A stretch of 64,000 bases of DNA. Source: Liolophura sinensis. Lineage: Eukaryota > Mollusca > Polyplacophora > Chitonida > Chitonidae. The stretch is from the NCBI RefSeq assembly GCF_032854445.1, contig NC_088300.1:58688984-58752983 (forward strand). Direction: 5' to 3'. The notes beneath the pieces are model-generated. The model had not been told where the DNA came from, did no database searches, and saw nothing but the letters and a program-made list of their open reading frames with translations. A program made the translations under genes and the position numbers. Of the stretch, positions 1-14,100 are shown one piece after another. Position 1 is the stretch's first letter; the number at the start of each line of letters is the position of its first letter.

Positions 1-28
<28 letters not shown>
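1..28. repeat. (TA)n microsatellite at window edge
   Basis: Pure alternating TA from the first base. It is cut by the window edge, so its full length is unknown. Confidence 0.95.
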
Positions 29-31
<3 letters not shown>

Positions 32-103
32 GCACATAGTTTCTGGACGCCGTACACAAGATGTTCATAACGCCGACAGCATGGGGCATATTTCTACCAA
101 AGG

Positions 104-329
104 TCACCGTGCTATATCGCATTTGTCTGCTGAGATAATATAATTTTGCTGAGTGGCTTGGATGAAATATTCTTGGCATCTGCTGTAATTTAATAATCCG
201 GGTCTGTCTTCGGAGATAAGTCGTATGTGGCCGTCCGAGAAAGTCTTATGGAACATTGGCCATGTGTACAGGCTGCCGTCTCCGCTATCAATCACCGTCA
301 AGGTAACCACGGCGCATGCGTAACCAGGG
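104..329 (-). CDS. possible terminal coding exon, unrecognised
   Basis: On the minus strand a fair splice acceptor (pyrimidine-rich stretch ending TTACACAG) is followed by about 75 open codons ending in a stop at 104. The peptide has mixed composition (for example GDGSLYTWPMFHKTF) and is less biased than typical random ORFs here. I do not recognise a family, and no partner exon is visible upstream within the next kilobases, so this is a candidate only. Confidence 0.22.
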
Positions 330-624
330 CTGTGTAATGAAAAATGGCCTCTTATTTTGATCTTTAAAGCCAAATATCTTTCCTAGGACGTTAACCTGTT
401 TTCTCCAATGTGCTGCTGAAGACGATGATGGGGGCGCCTCCGGGCCCTGAGGAGATAAACAACTACTGATGACAGAGACGCCGCTTGTTTTATCACGAAA
501 CTAAGGAATTATAGATGACGTATACAACCGTAGTGTCAGCATGATCGTCGGAGAGGAACAATTCCCGTCACACACCACTGGCCTCTTCCTGAGATACCTT
601 TCCCTTATATCGTGTATATTGAGG

Positions 625-1335
625 TGTCAGGGGTACATAGTTTTACCCTGAATACAGACACATAATACCCTTCCCTTAAAGCATGTACCAGACAAAAAAT
701 GTGAACACTTTTGCAATAGGCTGAATACATACGTATGCAATACCTTTTCCTTTCTGTGTGAATATCCAGGTGTTACACAAAAAATACGCACACTTTCACA
801 ATGTGAAATACCCATGCAGGTGCTGGACAAAAAATACGCACACTTTTACAATACACTGAATACAGACAAATAATACTCTTCCCTTTCTGTGTGAAATACC
901 AATGCAGGTGCTGGCCAAAAAATACGCACACTTTCACAATACACTGAATACAGAGACATACAATATTCTTCCCTTAAAGCTTGTTCATCGATGTACCAGA
1001 CATACAATGTGCACACTTTTGCAACACGCTTTGAACACCCTTTACAATATCGCTGCACTGAACATAGAAACGCGTCATTCCTTTGTCTTGTGGTATGATA
1101 ATTGGGCAAAAAATGCCCAATTTTATTATAACACACTGACTATGAAGATCCCTTTGTCTTAGGACAATATAAAAAAAATAAAACATATATACATATACAT
1201 TTTTCAACACACTTAATACAGACATACACAAAGCCCTCACCTTACAATATATATGTCGAGCTTTCACAGAGACAATATCCACACTTTTCCAATGCATTTA
1301 TAACAGACACATACCATACCCTTCCCTTACACATT
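625..1335. repeat. degenerate tandem repeat, period about 85-88 bp
   Basis: Units carry the landmarks 'CACACTTT(T/C)(A/G)CAATACACTGAATACAGACA', 'CTTCCCTT(A/T)' and 'ACCAGACAAAAAATACGCACAC'. The CACTTT landmark recurs near 703, 791, 841, 929 and 1014, so spacing is 85-88 bp with one shortened unit of 50 bp. About eight diverged copies are visible. ORFs on both strands here are repeat by-products. Confidence 0.8.
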
Positions 1336-4300
1336 GGGTATCACTGTTCCTCAAAATCAATACTCACAATTATCTATTCAAAGAGATATGCGATAGTCTT
1401 GTTTCTCGCAACATAATTATCTCTGAAATGCAAAACCACCGCTCAATCCATCCATTAATGTTCCATCTCTAAACACAATGACCAACAATATCCTTGTTTC
1501 CCAAATTGAACCAATGTTGTATCCTTGATGCATATCGAACACCTTGGACCCGAACGTATCATTATTCTATTCTTGACATACTAATCAATACAATCCCTAT
1601 CATTATTTTAATATTGAAATACACATTATCTCGCTATACATATTTATTACATCACTGCAAACCATGTATACTTTGAAAATAAATACTACACAAAACCTAT
1701 ATATTTTTATCTCCAAATTAATTTATATCCCCAAACTATCTATAGTATATATCCTTGATATGAGTAATAATCGTTGTGCTCTTGAAAACTTGGATATATT
1801 CAGATGCAAAAGCTATATCAAACGTATTTCCAGGTTACAATTTCTGATTTCGTTCATCATTGCCTCGGAGCATAGCGTTCAATAACCCAATAAATTCATT
1901 CTCTTTGCCTATATGTGACACCTAGTTGTATGATGTACCAAATTTGCCTCTTAGCATTTCCATTGTATGATGTATCGAGCATGATGTATTGCAAGTATTA
2001 AATGCGAAATCTGAGGCGGCTATTAACGTTAGGGGAATGCTACCATAATGATTATATAGCTTTTACAATACCGCATGCTGGTTATTATCACATGGTGTAA
2101 GGAATGACGCCGAGGGCTTATTGTCTCTTAAATTGTTCTGTTATGAGCCATTCGTGACACGCGAGATGTAATAAGGACTGGCATATTTATGAGCCTTGTG
2201 AGCATTTAATATCAAGAGATATTACATTACGCCAAATCGGAGTAATGAAATGCTTTACACACGTGGGTTTGTCACCGTGCATATTATTTATCAGAATACA
2301 ATTATACATATGAATGTGTTTTGTCCCTTATAATCCCTTATAAATGGCAGGTATAACCCACTTTTTAGTTCCTGTAAACACGGATGAATCATTCCTGTTA
2401 AACGTACGTCTTAGCAAGCTTAACGCCACCGTGTACAGCAGTTGGCTCATAAATTCGTAACAAATTGTACAGTAACTTTGGAGAGCGACCATATTGATTA
2501 TGAAGTGATAACGTCGTCCAGCCAGATCAATCCCACAGCGGTACGTAGAGATTTCAGAATAACAACTGTATGTATATACGCGGGTGGTACTGAGAGGCCG
2601 GGTCTAGGTTTAAGCCTTCGTATTGGGATCACTTCAGCTGCTGTTGTAAACTCGTCGGCAGTGTCGTGAACTGGTGAGATTGTAGACGCCCCGGTATCCC
2701 ATCGATCAGGGCGCCATTCTTCTACGCTTCTTCACCTCTCACGATCGAGCTAGATCTCCTCAACACTATTCGTCAGTGTATAAAAGGCCTGTGGTTTGTT
2801 GGTGAATAAGGTTCCCGCTGGAAACTCTTTGCTTTACCGGTCGGCGATGCATCACTCTGCACTAACCGCGCCACTCATATCGCCGTTTCCTGGAGGCGTC
2901 AATGTTTCCCACGTCGGGCATTGTGCTCTCCGCATGAAGCCATCCAGTTGCTCGCTGTCCCTGATTTTTGCCTATAGACCTCTTACTTATTAATTATGCT
3001 CGTTTTTCTATCCCAATGTAGCGTTTAGACTGTTACAGCCGGTGTCAGGTTGACCACACGGGCGTGCCAGCTAAAGGGACAGCGTGCGGGCAAGTGTTCC
3101 TCTCTTGTCACCGAGTGAGGATTATCCATTGAGAAAAACCGATTTCGAGTGTTTTTCTGATGGCGATCCTTGGAAACCGGTGGAGAGCTTATAACCAGAG
3201 AGTGTTGTTAATTACTAGTGGAAAATCCGATTAGGCTGTGGTCACGGGATGTTCGACGCTAACTGCATGGCCTCAGAAAGCAACTGTCCCATGGTAAGCC
3301 TATCCGTATGTAACCCAACCTAGGATCTATGGCCAATTCCACAGAGCCAAATTTTGGCTTGAGGCAGTATTTGTAATTTAATGCCAATGCTTGTTTTGGA
3401 CTGAAAGTTTTAAATTCTTAACACTTTAATAACACTTAAGCTATGCATAGCAATGAGTGTTTTAAATTTTGATTTAAGTCAAAGAACCCTTTATGGAATC
3501 GATCGCAATTCGCTGATCGAAATTCCTCAGGTACAACATTCTTTTCGTCGCACGCGTTTCTCTCACAAACTTCAATCATTTATATTAAATTCGTTTGCTG
3601 TGGTACAATGACAAGGACAGTTCAGTGAAAGAAATATAGTCATAACCTTCACAACAGATATGCGGACAACACGCTGTTTCTTCGACTTTTGCAAAGCGAA
3701 AAAGAGAACAGACTGGATTAACAGAGTACCAAGAGATATGAAATGATCCATTAAGCACCCCCTGGAAATCCCTGGCGAATGAGCTGGCAGTTAGGTGGCC
3801 GCAATGATCACAGCCCTTTCTATCTTTGGAAATTAAAGCTCAGAGAGGTTGTGAACCTATCAGTCTGTGTAACTCAGGTCATTTTCTGAAGTGATTGCGT
3901 CTATTCAGAGATGGGCTCTCGGTACATATTGGGCGTCTGTCTGGGATAATGGGAATTCTGTTGTTGTGTTTATGAAGGTAACCACACACTCTTGTCCAAA
4001 TTCCTCATTTCACACCATGGCTAAATACCACAACTCCAGAGCTAAAATTTACATCAAAGCGTTGTGCACTGACACGCAGTGGAGATATTAGGGGGATGAT
4101 TTTGATGGAGTGGTGTTCGTTTTGGGCGACAGGTTTCGGTGCCAGAAATTAATTCATACAATATCATTCCAAATGAGAGCGAACCAATTCAAACACTAGA
4201 CCGAATAAGCCAGGACTGTGGTGAAAAACGTAAAGAAACCTATAAAGCATTTTTATTTTCCCAAGTCTGAGTCATGCCACCAATGTACAGTCATTAGGGA

Positions 4301-6305
4301 TCATAAGAATGAGGGTAAACTCATTTTTAGTGCCGGAGGGGTGGAAATTATCAATTCAGGGATGCGAAAATGTTTCCGAATGAAAACATCAAGCAACATC
4401 GAAGTGGTGATAACAAGAACACTAGCTGTGGTTGAATCACTGAGGCTGAAATCTTTGTCTAATACCAGGCTGGTGATAGTTTGCCTGTAGTAAAAACACA
4501 CGCTTTGAAAACGTAAGAAGGGTTATCAAGCGAAAGAAATCCCTGTTCCCGTGAGAGTGCGATTCTTGGCATGTGAAATAATCAATAAGACTTCAGGAAC
4601 TACAGAGGCATAGCTCGTCAAAGACGACTCCTTATATGAATTAATAATGATTTGTCATGTTGAAATTAGCCGGCAGGAGTCCATGGTGGAGAAGTACGTA
4701 GGTGAGCTTGCAGACAGGCTATCTGTCAGCGTTAGTCTTGCGGGCAAGCACCAGGAAAATCTTCAGGCTGATTCTGCTTTTCACCGACTGATTTATTCGG
4801 CTGCCTGCAATCGCTGACCGGCAGTTTCTTTAACCTTTTGTGCGAACATGTGATCTACATCCAGCGTTAATAGTCACCAAGGAGAGGGAACGTGGATCGA
4901 TGAATCCAACAGTTTGGTAAACCTAGTGCTGCTTACAGAAATCAACGAAAACGCGGAACAAATATGGCAGACTGACACCAAAGAGATGATTCATTCTGCA
5001 CATCGTGTAATAACGTATTCTGCTTACGTGAATAAAAACGATCCAGTCTGGTTAGCTGAACTTTTTTCCTAACTTGTGAAGCCTGTTTACATATATAGCT
5101 CCACAAGAGAACACTCGCCAAGCTGTTAAAAATGAAATCATTATTATAGCCCCCACTCCCACCCCAAAAAAGGAAATGTTCTGGGACTTATGTGAAAAGA
5201 ATGGTAGAAGTTTTTGAAAGATGCTAGAGCTTTGATCTATATCAGAAAAGAGGCTGTGGCAAAGCTGGCCAGAAATCCGAATCAAACGACATCATATGAC
5301 CTATCATCTTATTGGCCAATATTTTGAAGGTATAGATAACAAATGTTGATCAGACTAGTCAAGTACAAACAATTATAGAGGGATTCGAGACGATTTCACA
5401 ATGGTAATCCAACTGAAAATGCGGTACAAATGAAGGAGTGATACGTTGTAAGTGTGTTGCCTTCGCTGTTTTTTTATGTGTGTGGTTTTTTTTTCTTTTT
5501 TTGCTCTTGTTTGTTTTTGTTTGTTGGTTGGATTTACCGACAAATATGCATCACAAAATTCAGCAGAGAAATACACAGAGCGCAACCAGTCAGCATTCCC
5601 CTAACTGCTACGTTAGGGGAATGACCACATAGAGGTATAGACCCAGCCTCCACAGGGCCCACTCTGAACCCCTAGCATCGATCGTCCAGGTTTGGCTAAT
5701 TCGTCAGATACTCGATTTCCTGCCATTGGTACTTTGTCGAGTTAGTATCGTGTCAGCGGCGGACAAAAAAGAAGCAAGGAACAAAGATGTTAAGATGGGA
5801 TCGATGAGAAAGTGTTGGAATCTTTATCAAGTCAAATCGGCAAATTGGTAGACGGCTTTATAGAGGACACAACTTGTGGTTGGCAGCGGAATGGCGGGAG
5901 AGGGTAATAACTGTTACCAGCAGACCTGTGGCGGTCCAGCTTTTCGAGATTAACCGTTGTTTAGGAAATATAACGATACACAACTCCTTTGGTTACAACG
6001 TGGCTTTTAACAAACACAAAGCCATTAATCCGCTTTTCTGCCAGTTAAACCAAAGGGTTAAGCAGAGAACTGCTTGCCATATTATACTGACACTCCTGTC
6101 TGAACGCACGTAAAGCAGCATTAGGTAAACATGGGCGTATTGTTACGTGGAAAGATGACGGTTGTCAAAGGAAGATTAATTGGTGCATTTTAAGATAAAA
6201 CACATATTTCAACTTTTACAAAGCTTTCATCTTGTTATAGATTGAACACTTATTAAGTATAGCCCCATGTACCTCACAGACAAAGAAACAATTTTTATCA
6301 CTTGT
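1336..6305. other. non-genic stretch
   Basis: No supported exon, RNA gene or intact mobile element. A TATA-box-like TATAAAAG lies near 2778 but no coding sequence follows it. The GC content rises locally at 2680-3300 without an open frame. A T-rich tract sits at about 5467-5520. A small 56-codon ORF at 4647-4817 has no context. Confidence 0.6.
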
Positions 6306-6537
6306 ACGTTATTTATTTCACTCGTACTCAAGAATAATTCACCTATACAACAGCAGCCACCATTATGTAGGGAGGAAATCATTCAGAGCTAGAGGGAAAC
6401 CCACGACAACCTGCTGGTTGCTGCCAGATCTTCCAACCTACGACCGGAGAGGAAATCAGCATGGGTGGAGTACAATGAATCTGTTTGATTGGCACTAGAA
6501 GGGTAACGTGGTTCACTACTTAAGTGCAAGAATCTAA
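6306..6537 (-). mobile_element. diverged copy of tRNA-derived SINE family 1
   Basis: Shows the family tail (TTATTTATTT, ACTCAAGAAT, TTCAC), the body landmarks 'CAGC-ATTATG-GGGAGGAAA', 'CCACGAC--CCTGCTGGTTGCTGCCAGA' and 'GACCGGAGAGGAA-TCAGCATG', then decays before the tRNA-like head. The tail comes first on the plus strand, so the element is on the minus strand. Confidence 0.7.
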
Positions 6538-6779
6538 TGACGATATAAAACATGTACTGGCTCAATCCCGAGACTGGGCATGGAATTTGATGCCTCCAAA
6601 GGAGTTCAGCGATTTACCGGGTTCAAATAGCCCTTTTTGTTGCCTTTTTGTTGTGAAAACACAGACTTAGAAACAAGTATCCCACCAAACTTCTCACTAC
6701 CACTGCCGACCGTAGTCATTGTAAGGTGACACGAGGAACTATTCTAGTGCTCAGTGACAGGGTGATACAATGACTAAAG

Positions 6780-6990
6780 ATAGTGGAAAGGGAAGCAAAT
6801 AGATTTTATAGGTAGACCTCAAGAGAAAGTGAAACCAATGGCCTGTGGTAGACCTTAATGCAAAATTAAAACAATGAACTGAGACAGATCAAATGAAAGT
6901 GAAAACAATGGACTGGGTTAACCTTCAAAATGGAAAGTGTTAGACCTCAACATAAAGAAAACAAAATGACCTGAGGTAGATCTAAATAAA
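6780..6990. repeat. degenerate tandem repeat, about 40 bp unit
   Basis: Recurring 'AAAGTGAAAACAATGGACTG-GGTAGACCT' blocks at irregular spacing of roughly 40-50 bp, four to five copies with heavy divergence. Confidence 0.5.
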
Positions 6991-7386
6991 GGTGACAGCT
7001 TTGGGCTGTTGAAGAAATTGCTGTGATTTATGTGCCCTGCACATGGTCTGTTTATACAGGCATACATTCTACCTTTAGCACGCTCGATGAGCATGTAGCT
7101 TCAAAGGGACACAACCGTTGGTCTCAAGGCTGGTTCAGTTTTCTCGCTTTCACTTAAGGCATTTATTTTTGTACAGTGTCTACATGTTATTTTAAATCGT
7201 AGGTGTTTTGTTTGGACGATATGATTTTTGACTTGGTGTAAATAATACTTCCATTTCAAAATTATCTTTGTGAGCATATTTAAGATATATGTAATATTTC
7301 AGTTCCTTTCACGACTTTTCGTGTATTATGTTTTTGTTTGTTTATTTACCGTTTGTTGTTGTTATTATTATTAATATTGTTATTAT

Positions 7387-7698
7387 TAATGCTGCTTTTC
7401 CCGCCTGACACAACTCGGGGTCTAAGCTGTGTGGTATTTTCTTCATTTCTTCCAATACTATGACGATCTGTGGACAAACGTAGTACACAGTAATGCTGCT
7501 TTTCCCGCCTGACACAACTCGGAGTCTAAGCTGTTCGGTATTTTCTTCATTTCTGCCAATACTATGACGATCTGTGGACAAACGTAGTACACAGTAATGC
7601 TGCTTTTCCCGCCTGACACAACTCGGAGTCTAAGCTGTTCGGTATTTTCTTCATTTCTGCCAATACTATGACGATCTGTGGACAAACGTAGTACACAT
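7387..7698. repeat. three tandem copies of a 104-bp unit
   Basis: The block starting GCTGCTTTTCCCGCCTGACA begins at 7391, 7495 and 7599, an exact 104-bp period. It ends in CAAACGTAGTACACA. Copies 2 and 3 are nearly identical, and copy 1 differs at a few bases. The unit length is not a multiple of three, so the similar ORFs across it appear in shifting frames and are not coding evidence. Confidence 0.92.
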
Positions 7699-10102
7699 GT
7701 ATTACAATACAAGAAAACAATGGTAAATCCGAAACTTCTTTGCACAGGAAAGTGTGCCCCATTCGTAATGTATCATAATATATCTACTTCCTGCAGATCG
7801 GGGAATGTGGTTATACAGGCAATGTATTCTGAAATTTGGGTAGAATCCTTATTTGATTTTCTTAAAAAAAAAAAAAAAACAACATTCAAATGGATATGAA
7901 AAAAACACACCTGTTCCTTCCACTGACAACATTACTGGGTCAATGTCGCGCACTGATGTCCTTTAGTTTTGAAATCACATTTATTTTGATCTTGATTTAT
8001 TTCGGATCTGGATTATTTTTTTACCTTGATTAGCATGCTAATACATTTATAAGACTAAATACATATTTACACCTTGGCATATTGCTGTAATAATTATTTT
8101 TATGCCTCGAAAATCACTCATGTATGTCAAATAGCGTGTACCAACATATACTCCGAAAAATTTGTGCACTGATATAATTCTGATTATGCTCATTTCATTA
8201 CAAAAAATGTGTTTGTGGGACTTAACTATGATTAAAGACTTTATTTCTACACTGAAAAAATACCAATTATATTTAAATTTGAATAAAATCTGCCTTTTGT
8301 TTTCAAAATTTGGTGTCTCTAAATTTTCGGTCATCTCCGTCACGGATGGATGATCTGCCTTACTATAGTTCCGAAAAGACATGTGACTGATCACGTGGCT
8401 CTCAACAGTTGACAGCAGCTCTATATTTTTGAAACCAACTGGAAAGTTAAAGGTTCTCCATAATTTGTTATAAGAACTTTTACTTCAGTACCCAGATGTA
8501 GGTTATTTTCACATTTATTTGTCATCTACGAACGCCAAAAGGTAAGTAATTATTAAATGGTGAATTCAAAATGTTGACTGCTAAGTTACAAAATATTTTG
8601 ACCTCTATAGTACCAGGTTACAGTACTGTCTGCTAGGGAATCAACCAGACTCAAACAAGCCAGTAACATAGTTTTCCGTCATCTGTGTCATTTTCATATA
8701 CGTCACATTTTGCGTGACGTGGATGACCATTCCCGTTACAGAGATGACAAATGCTGTTACATAATGGCTCGTCTGTAAAACAAACCGACACCAACGCGCA
8801 CACATATGCTGCTGTATATGAACATATATGTATATACATCACTGATTGTTGAATTCACACCAAAATTTTCGGAAAAAATCGATCAGCGAAATTGAATTAT
8901 AACTTTTAATTAGAATACCGTTAGCCCAAATAATTACCTTGCACAAAATATCAACCTCGTCTTTGCACATGATACCGTTCCAAACTGGTAAAATTTATGT
9001 GCATAACATTTATAAAACCTGTTCATTTTTAACTTTTTCAAAATTTATAGATATTTTAACACTATACATAGTACAGGTGCAAGTCTGATACTTGCTGAAA
9101 AGCAAAAATTTGCACTATACTTAATAAATGGAAAAAATTTGATTTGATTTTAATTTTCAGCGAAATGGATCTTTTCCAAAAATCTTCTGTATGCCTGTTT
9201 AAACTAGATATGTCTTAATCAAATCTCAAAAAAGTTTTTTTATGAAAGTTTGGCTTCCGAAAGACAATAACTTAAAAACCTAGAACCCTTGGGTGTAACA
9301 GGGGCCTGGCTAGTGGTATTAAACGGTAAGTCCAACTAATCTGTGACTATCGGCTGCAAGACACTAGTTTTTAAACGATGCCATTGTTAGATTTTTGGGA
9401 CCTACGTTCATGGTGTGAAGAAGAATGTGCTTTAAAATAGTGGACGAAATGAATTGTCTTCTGGCTCCAGTGAGAGCAAACCCTTGATACTGAACCTAAT
9501 TTCTGTAAATCAGAGCACTGCAGTGGTGCGAGTTAGGCAATGTTTGTCTCCCGAAGAAAGAAATTCTCACAGTTCTGGAGGGGAAATTGAGTCGGCCCGA
9601 ATTTAACGACTCAAGTCACCTTTCTTTTAAAACCACGGCCTGGTTGAACCCCTGGCAATACGACTACTTTTTAGCATGCATACAGCTAAAGAGTAATTTG
9701 ACCGGTAATTTTATGAACTAATTATTGTGCCACACAATAAAGATGCTCTAGGCGGGTTTACACACCCAAATAGAAGAAAACTATACGGGCGTGTTAAAAC
9801 ACACTGCGGCAGTACACACCAGTAAAACTGGAACTACAGCGGTAAATCGGTGACAATTTTCAGCACCTCAGAAATGACCTCATATGACCTCAATGGACCG
9901 CTTCGCTTCCAGGCCCAAAAAAACAAAACCAAAAAAACTCGTAACGGATTTCTTCTTTCTTGGTTGACGAGGTTATAAAGAGCACATCTACGGCCTCTCA
10001 TTTGACATGTTCATTTTATTGTCTAATAACAATGATATATTACCCATGCCTCTTTTGTTGAGTTTTCGCGTATATGTACACCTAAGACCCACATACGTAC
10101 AT
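7699..10102. other. non-genic stretch
   Basis: AT-rich sequence without recognisable exons. It contains a run of 15 A near 7865. Short ORFs on both strands at 8050-8390 and 8650-8840 are low-complexity and overlap one another. Confidence 0.6.
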
Positions 10103-11111
10103 TGTTATGTATGACTATTTAACGTTTTCATGTACTGTTAGTCTGCGGACCTTTGTGTTGTATGTTATAAGCATAACAGGCCCTGTTATATATGTACAGT
10201 GCGGACCTGGCCGAAAGCACCTCGTTCAATGCTCTGTTTATTTAACTGGATGTTCATTGGCTGTTAATTCTGTGTCTAAGAATAGTTGAATCCACCTGGA
10301 CCGTATATAAGCCGTGTTTTCCGTGCAGAGTGGAGGTATTTTTGCTGCATCCACTGGGAGCCAGGAGAGTGTGAGACGCTCTCGTATCGAGTCCATTGTT
10401 TTGATATGAGCTGGTAATGCCAGTTTCATTTGGGAGGACAGATTTTTATGCCGACACCGTTTGTGTACCACAGTAGTACTGATGTCTGGTTTATGTGAAT
10501 TTCTGCGGAAGTCACGTTTATTGGTGTTCGGATCTTTATTATGATTATACAGTGTGGACTGTGTAATTTGTTTAACACGCTGACCTCACCTGACCGACAA
10601 GGTCGTCAAGGACTCTAAACTGAAGTTTTCAGTTTTGTAAAGGACGTTCGTTCTGCAAGGTGACATTACTCTACGTCTCTGAACGGCTCGTTTGTGAGCT
10701 TCTGCGGGAGCTGTGACTGATCTGAAGTGGATTATACCTCCATGCCTGTATTTACCCTGTGTTGTGCTCTGCGGGTGTGACGTCATTCAAAGGCTTGACT
10801 GTTCCAGTTCTGTGTAACCTGTGTACTGTGTTCGTGTTCGCTAACCTGGCGAAGTACCTGTCTAGGACAATTTGTGACTTGTGTGGATTGTGTGTTCATC
10901 CCATGGTCTTTACGTTGGATTTCCTGGAATACATTCCTTGGGATGCAAAGGTGAACTGGAAACTTGTAAAGACCGGTAATACTGATGTGTATGTTGTTGT
11001 TGTTGAACTGTCTGTAAAACTGTACGTCTCATTTTATATATAAAGCATTGTTTACATTGTAATATTGAGTCACTGAGTCTGTTTTCTGTTGCCGTTTTCA
11101 ATACCGTAACA
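10103..11111 (+). mobile_element. probable solo LTR (about 1.0 kb)
   Basis: The block begins TGTTA and ends TAACA, a 5-bp terminal inverted repeat of the usual TG...CA form, and is flanked on both sides by ACAT (10099-10102 and 11112-11115), a 4-bp target duplication. Inside, TATATAA at 10304 would be the promoter. The stretch after about 10330 would be the transcribed part, and a TATAAAG near 11039 could serve as a weak poly(A) signal. No gag or pol remains, hence 'solo'. The short duplication fits Gypsy-type integration, but this is inference without a second copy for comparison. Confidence 0.5.
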
Positions 11112-14100
11112 ACATCTGTAAGTGAAATACATACCACCGTCGTTGTTACTACTTCATTTCATTCAAACGTCAGTTCAAATAACTACCTAGACTTTTCCTT
11201 TTGTTATTAACTGTCATCTACGCCATAGTTTGTCATCTCCATCACACCATGTCACCTGCGTCACGCGACACGTTTTTCCTTGATATAATAGTTATGTTCT
11301 TCAAATAAGGCAAAAGCTAACCATTTTCAGATCGACATGTCAGAAAGCTTTTGAAAATTAAACCTGAGGTGGATCATTGCACATTTCTGGAGTGACAGTC
11401 GGTAGTGAAGTGGATTGTTTTAAAGCTTGTTGTCATTATGCAACAGAAGATATCGCTAGATTTTTTACTTTTTTACTTTTAATTAGGTTTTGGAAACCAG
11501 ATCTGATGTGTAAGCTTTCACGGCGAAACTGAAGATAAAACTTCAAAGATCTCTAAAACATGGAGCAAAGATGTTGGGATTTCAGATGACCGCAATATGC
11601 CTATCTCTTTAGTGACGGAGATGACATTTTATACTGAACAGTAGCGGTGAAGGTGGAATCATACAACCCAAAGTATAACGTTGATCATATAGCCCAAAAT
11701 ACTTGGCAAATATGAAGTTGAAAAAAACATGTCTGCCCCTTTGAAATCTCGACATTTACCAAATATTATGACCCTACTATGATTTCAAACAAAGTAAACA
11801 GTAAAAGTAAAGTTGAAGTAAAATTGATTCAAGAATGGGTTCGTAAAATCCATTTCAAGATCCAAACAATGAAAGTTTTCTGTTTACAAATAAAATTGTA
11901 CTTGATTCCTTCCCATGTTTGATCCGTTGATAGTCCTTTTGGAGGAAGCATCAAAGCATCAAAGATTTGTTCACTAGGCGACTCAATTCCTGTCACATTT
12001 CTAAAACTAGTCGCTCTCAGGTTGTAAGGTGTTTAAATCAGTTTGCTCATAGAGAGTTAAGAGCGGCAAAGAACAGGAAGTAGGTCGAACAGTAGGAAAT
12101 GGTCGTTGACCGACCGAGCGTGTGGTCTTTCTACAGTGGGTAAATGTATATATCCAGAGACCAGGGTGCCAGCTACCTACCCAGTGCGCTGAATGATGGA
12201 GCGTATATCAATATGTCGGCCGAGGAGCTACAAGATCTGTCGGCGAGCAGTTGGTTCCTATGCATGTGTCACGCCAAGATAGATTACCACCTATAGATTA
12301 GCTTACATCGATTAACTTGGTCCTTTAACGCATACTATAGCAGATTGACGTCTCTGTCGCTACACTGTCCTATCTGGCCAGTTGGAATACGGTCCTATAT
12401 TAAGTCACTCGGGCCATTCTTTCGAACGAGCTTTTGATCAATTGCTGTTGTTCGCCGTCTGGGGTTTCAAATTAACTACAGGCGATGCTCTATAATGGAT
12501 TAGGTTTATGCGAGGCGCGTTTCTTACGCTGTGCTTTATTGTGCACTTCTACAATGGTGGTTGAGCTTATGTCGTGGCGAAGACAATTTTCACCAGCGTC
12601 TTTAAATGTAATCTACTTTAAAGAAAATACCATGCTTTCAAGTAATTCGTTACGGCCGGAAGTCACAGACAATTGAACGGGATTGAAGGGTATTGGAGCA
12701 GGTGTCTAATCTGTAGTGAATCACGTGACGATGAGACCTCCTGCTTCTCTACCCACAAAAACTCCGCCGATGGGTCACGCGCTGGTCATCCCAGATTTAC
12801 TCCGCCAGGCCGTGATTGCTTCCATGTGACAAGATTACCAAGAAAGTTTCTAACTGCTATTGTTGTCATGGATTACGTCCATCGCTGTAATTCAGTACTA
12901 GACGTGGTGCCAGACGTTGTGAAACACTCTATATATCGCTGACACATCTCACGTCATATGTAGACGCTCGCGCCACCTGGTGGAGAAATATGCCAACCTC
13001 TTGGGTGGAAATTGTGACCTGAATCATGGGAAATCTAATTGTAAACGGATGCTACAATCAATAACTCTAAAACAAATACTATCAAAAACACTGTTCTCCT
13101 TTTACAAAACACGTCGTTGTTGTAATTTTTTAAAACCGCGTTTGGATCCCACAATGAATCAGCCGTTTCTCAAAGGTTAGCTCCGCAACAGAGAGAAAAA
13201 AATACATGGCTGCGCAGATACGTCACATATTGTATTAGAGATCGATGGAATGAGAATAGCATCCTAACGATATTTGAGTTTCATTTTTGAAGTTTTGCTT
13301 TGAAAATTTAATATTGTTGTACATTAAATTACACGAAAGGCAACAACCAACAAAACGTAGCAACATACTGATCTGTTTCTATGCAAATTAAATTGAAGTA
13401 AGCCCGTAATGACTTAAGTGAGGAATACCACCTGTCTACTTCACTGATGTTCTCAAATGGGAATACACTCTCATTTCGAAAAAATTGTTAGTTATGGACA
13501 TATTAATAGCGAGATCGATGTAAAAGTGTGGTTAGATTTGGTATTATTGAACAGAGGTCACCAGTAAGCGTGATCTGCCAACTGATTTTGATCTTGAACG
13601 TTGTTCAGTGTTGTAGAAAGTGTCGTGGCTTGCTGAAAACATGGATGTAATGCATTGTCATATGATACAGTGAATGTATTACGGACCCAGTGAAACTACA
13701 GCTACACATAATGTGCAAGGGCAATTCACAATAGCTGGAACACCTCACAAAAAGTCGATGTCTTTTACACTCAGGTGGCACGTTAGGGGATCCGTCCGTT
13801 TTAAAAGACAGGACATCGAAATTCTGAGCGACAAGCCCCGTAGTGTAACTTAAAGGTGCTTGTCGCAGCTAAAGTAGCTTGTTACTCTGGGCAAACAGAT
13901 GGCTTTGACTGATATGTTGCCACCGTCTGAACTTATGACACACAGGTAAAAACATGAAGGGTTAAGTGATTTATGAACTCTCATCAAGTTGACTTTTAGA
14001 GCTTAAAGAAACAAGCATAAGTTCGCAATAGTTGCGACGCCTCCAGTGTACTATTCTGCGTCGTCTGGCGCTGAGGACATTATTAAGTGAATTAGTGAAT

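Noticed and set aside
4647-4817. 56-codon plus-strand ORF (QESMVEKYVGELADRL segment)
   Set aside because: Helix-like composition but no homology that I recognise, no promoter and no neighbouring exon.
12150-12300. Open stretch with a GAYINMSAEELQDLS-like translation
   Set aside because: The frame has an immediate upstream stop, and the nearby acceptor (TTTCTACAG) leads into other frames. No valid donor was found.
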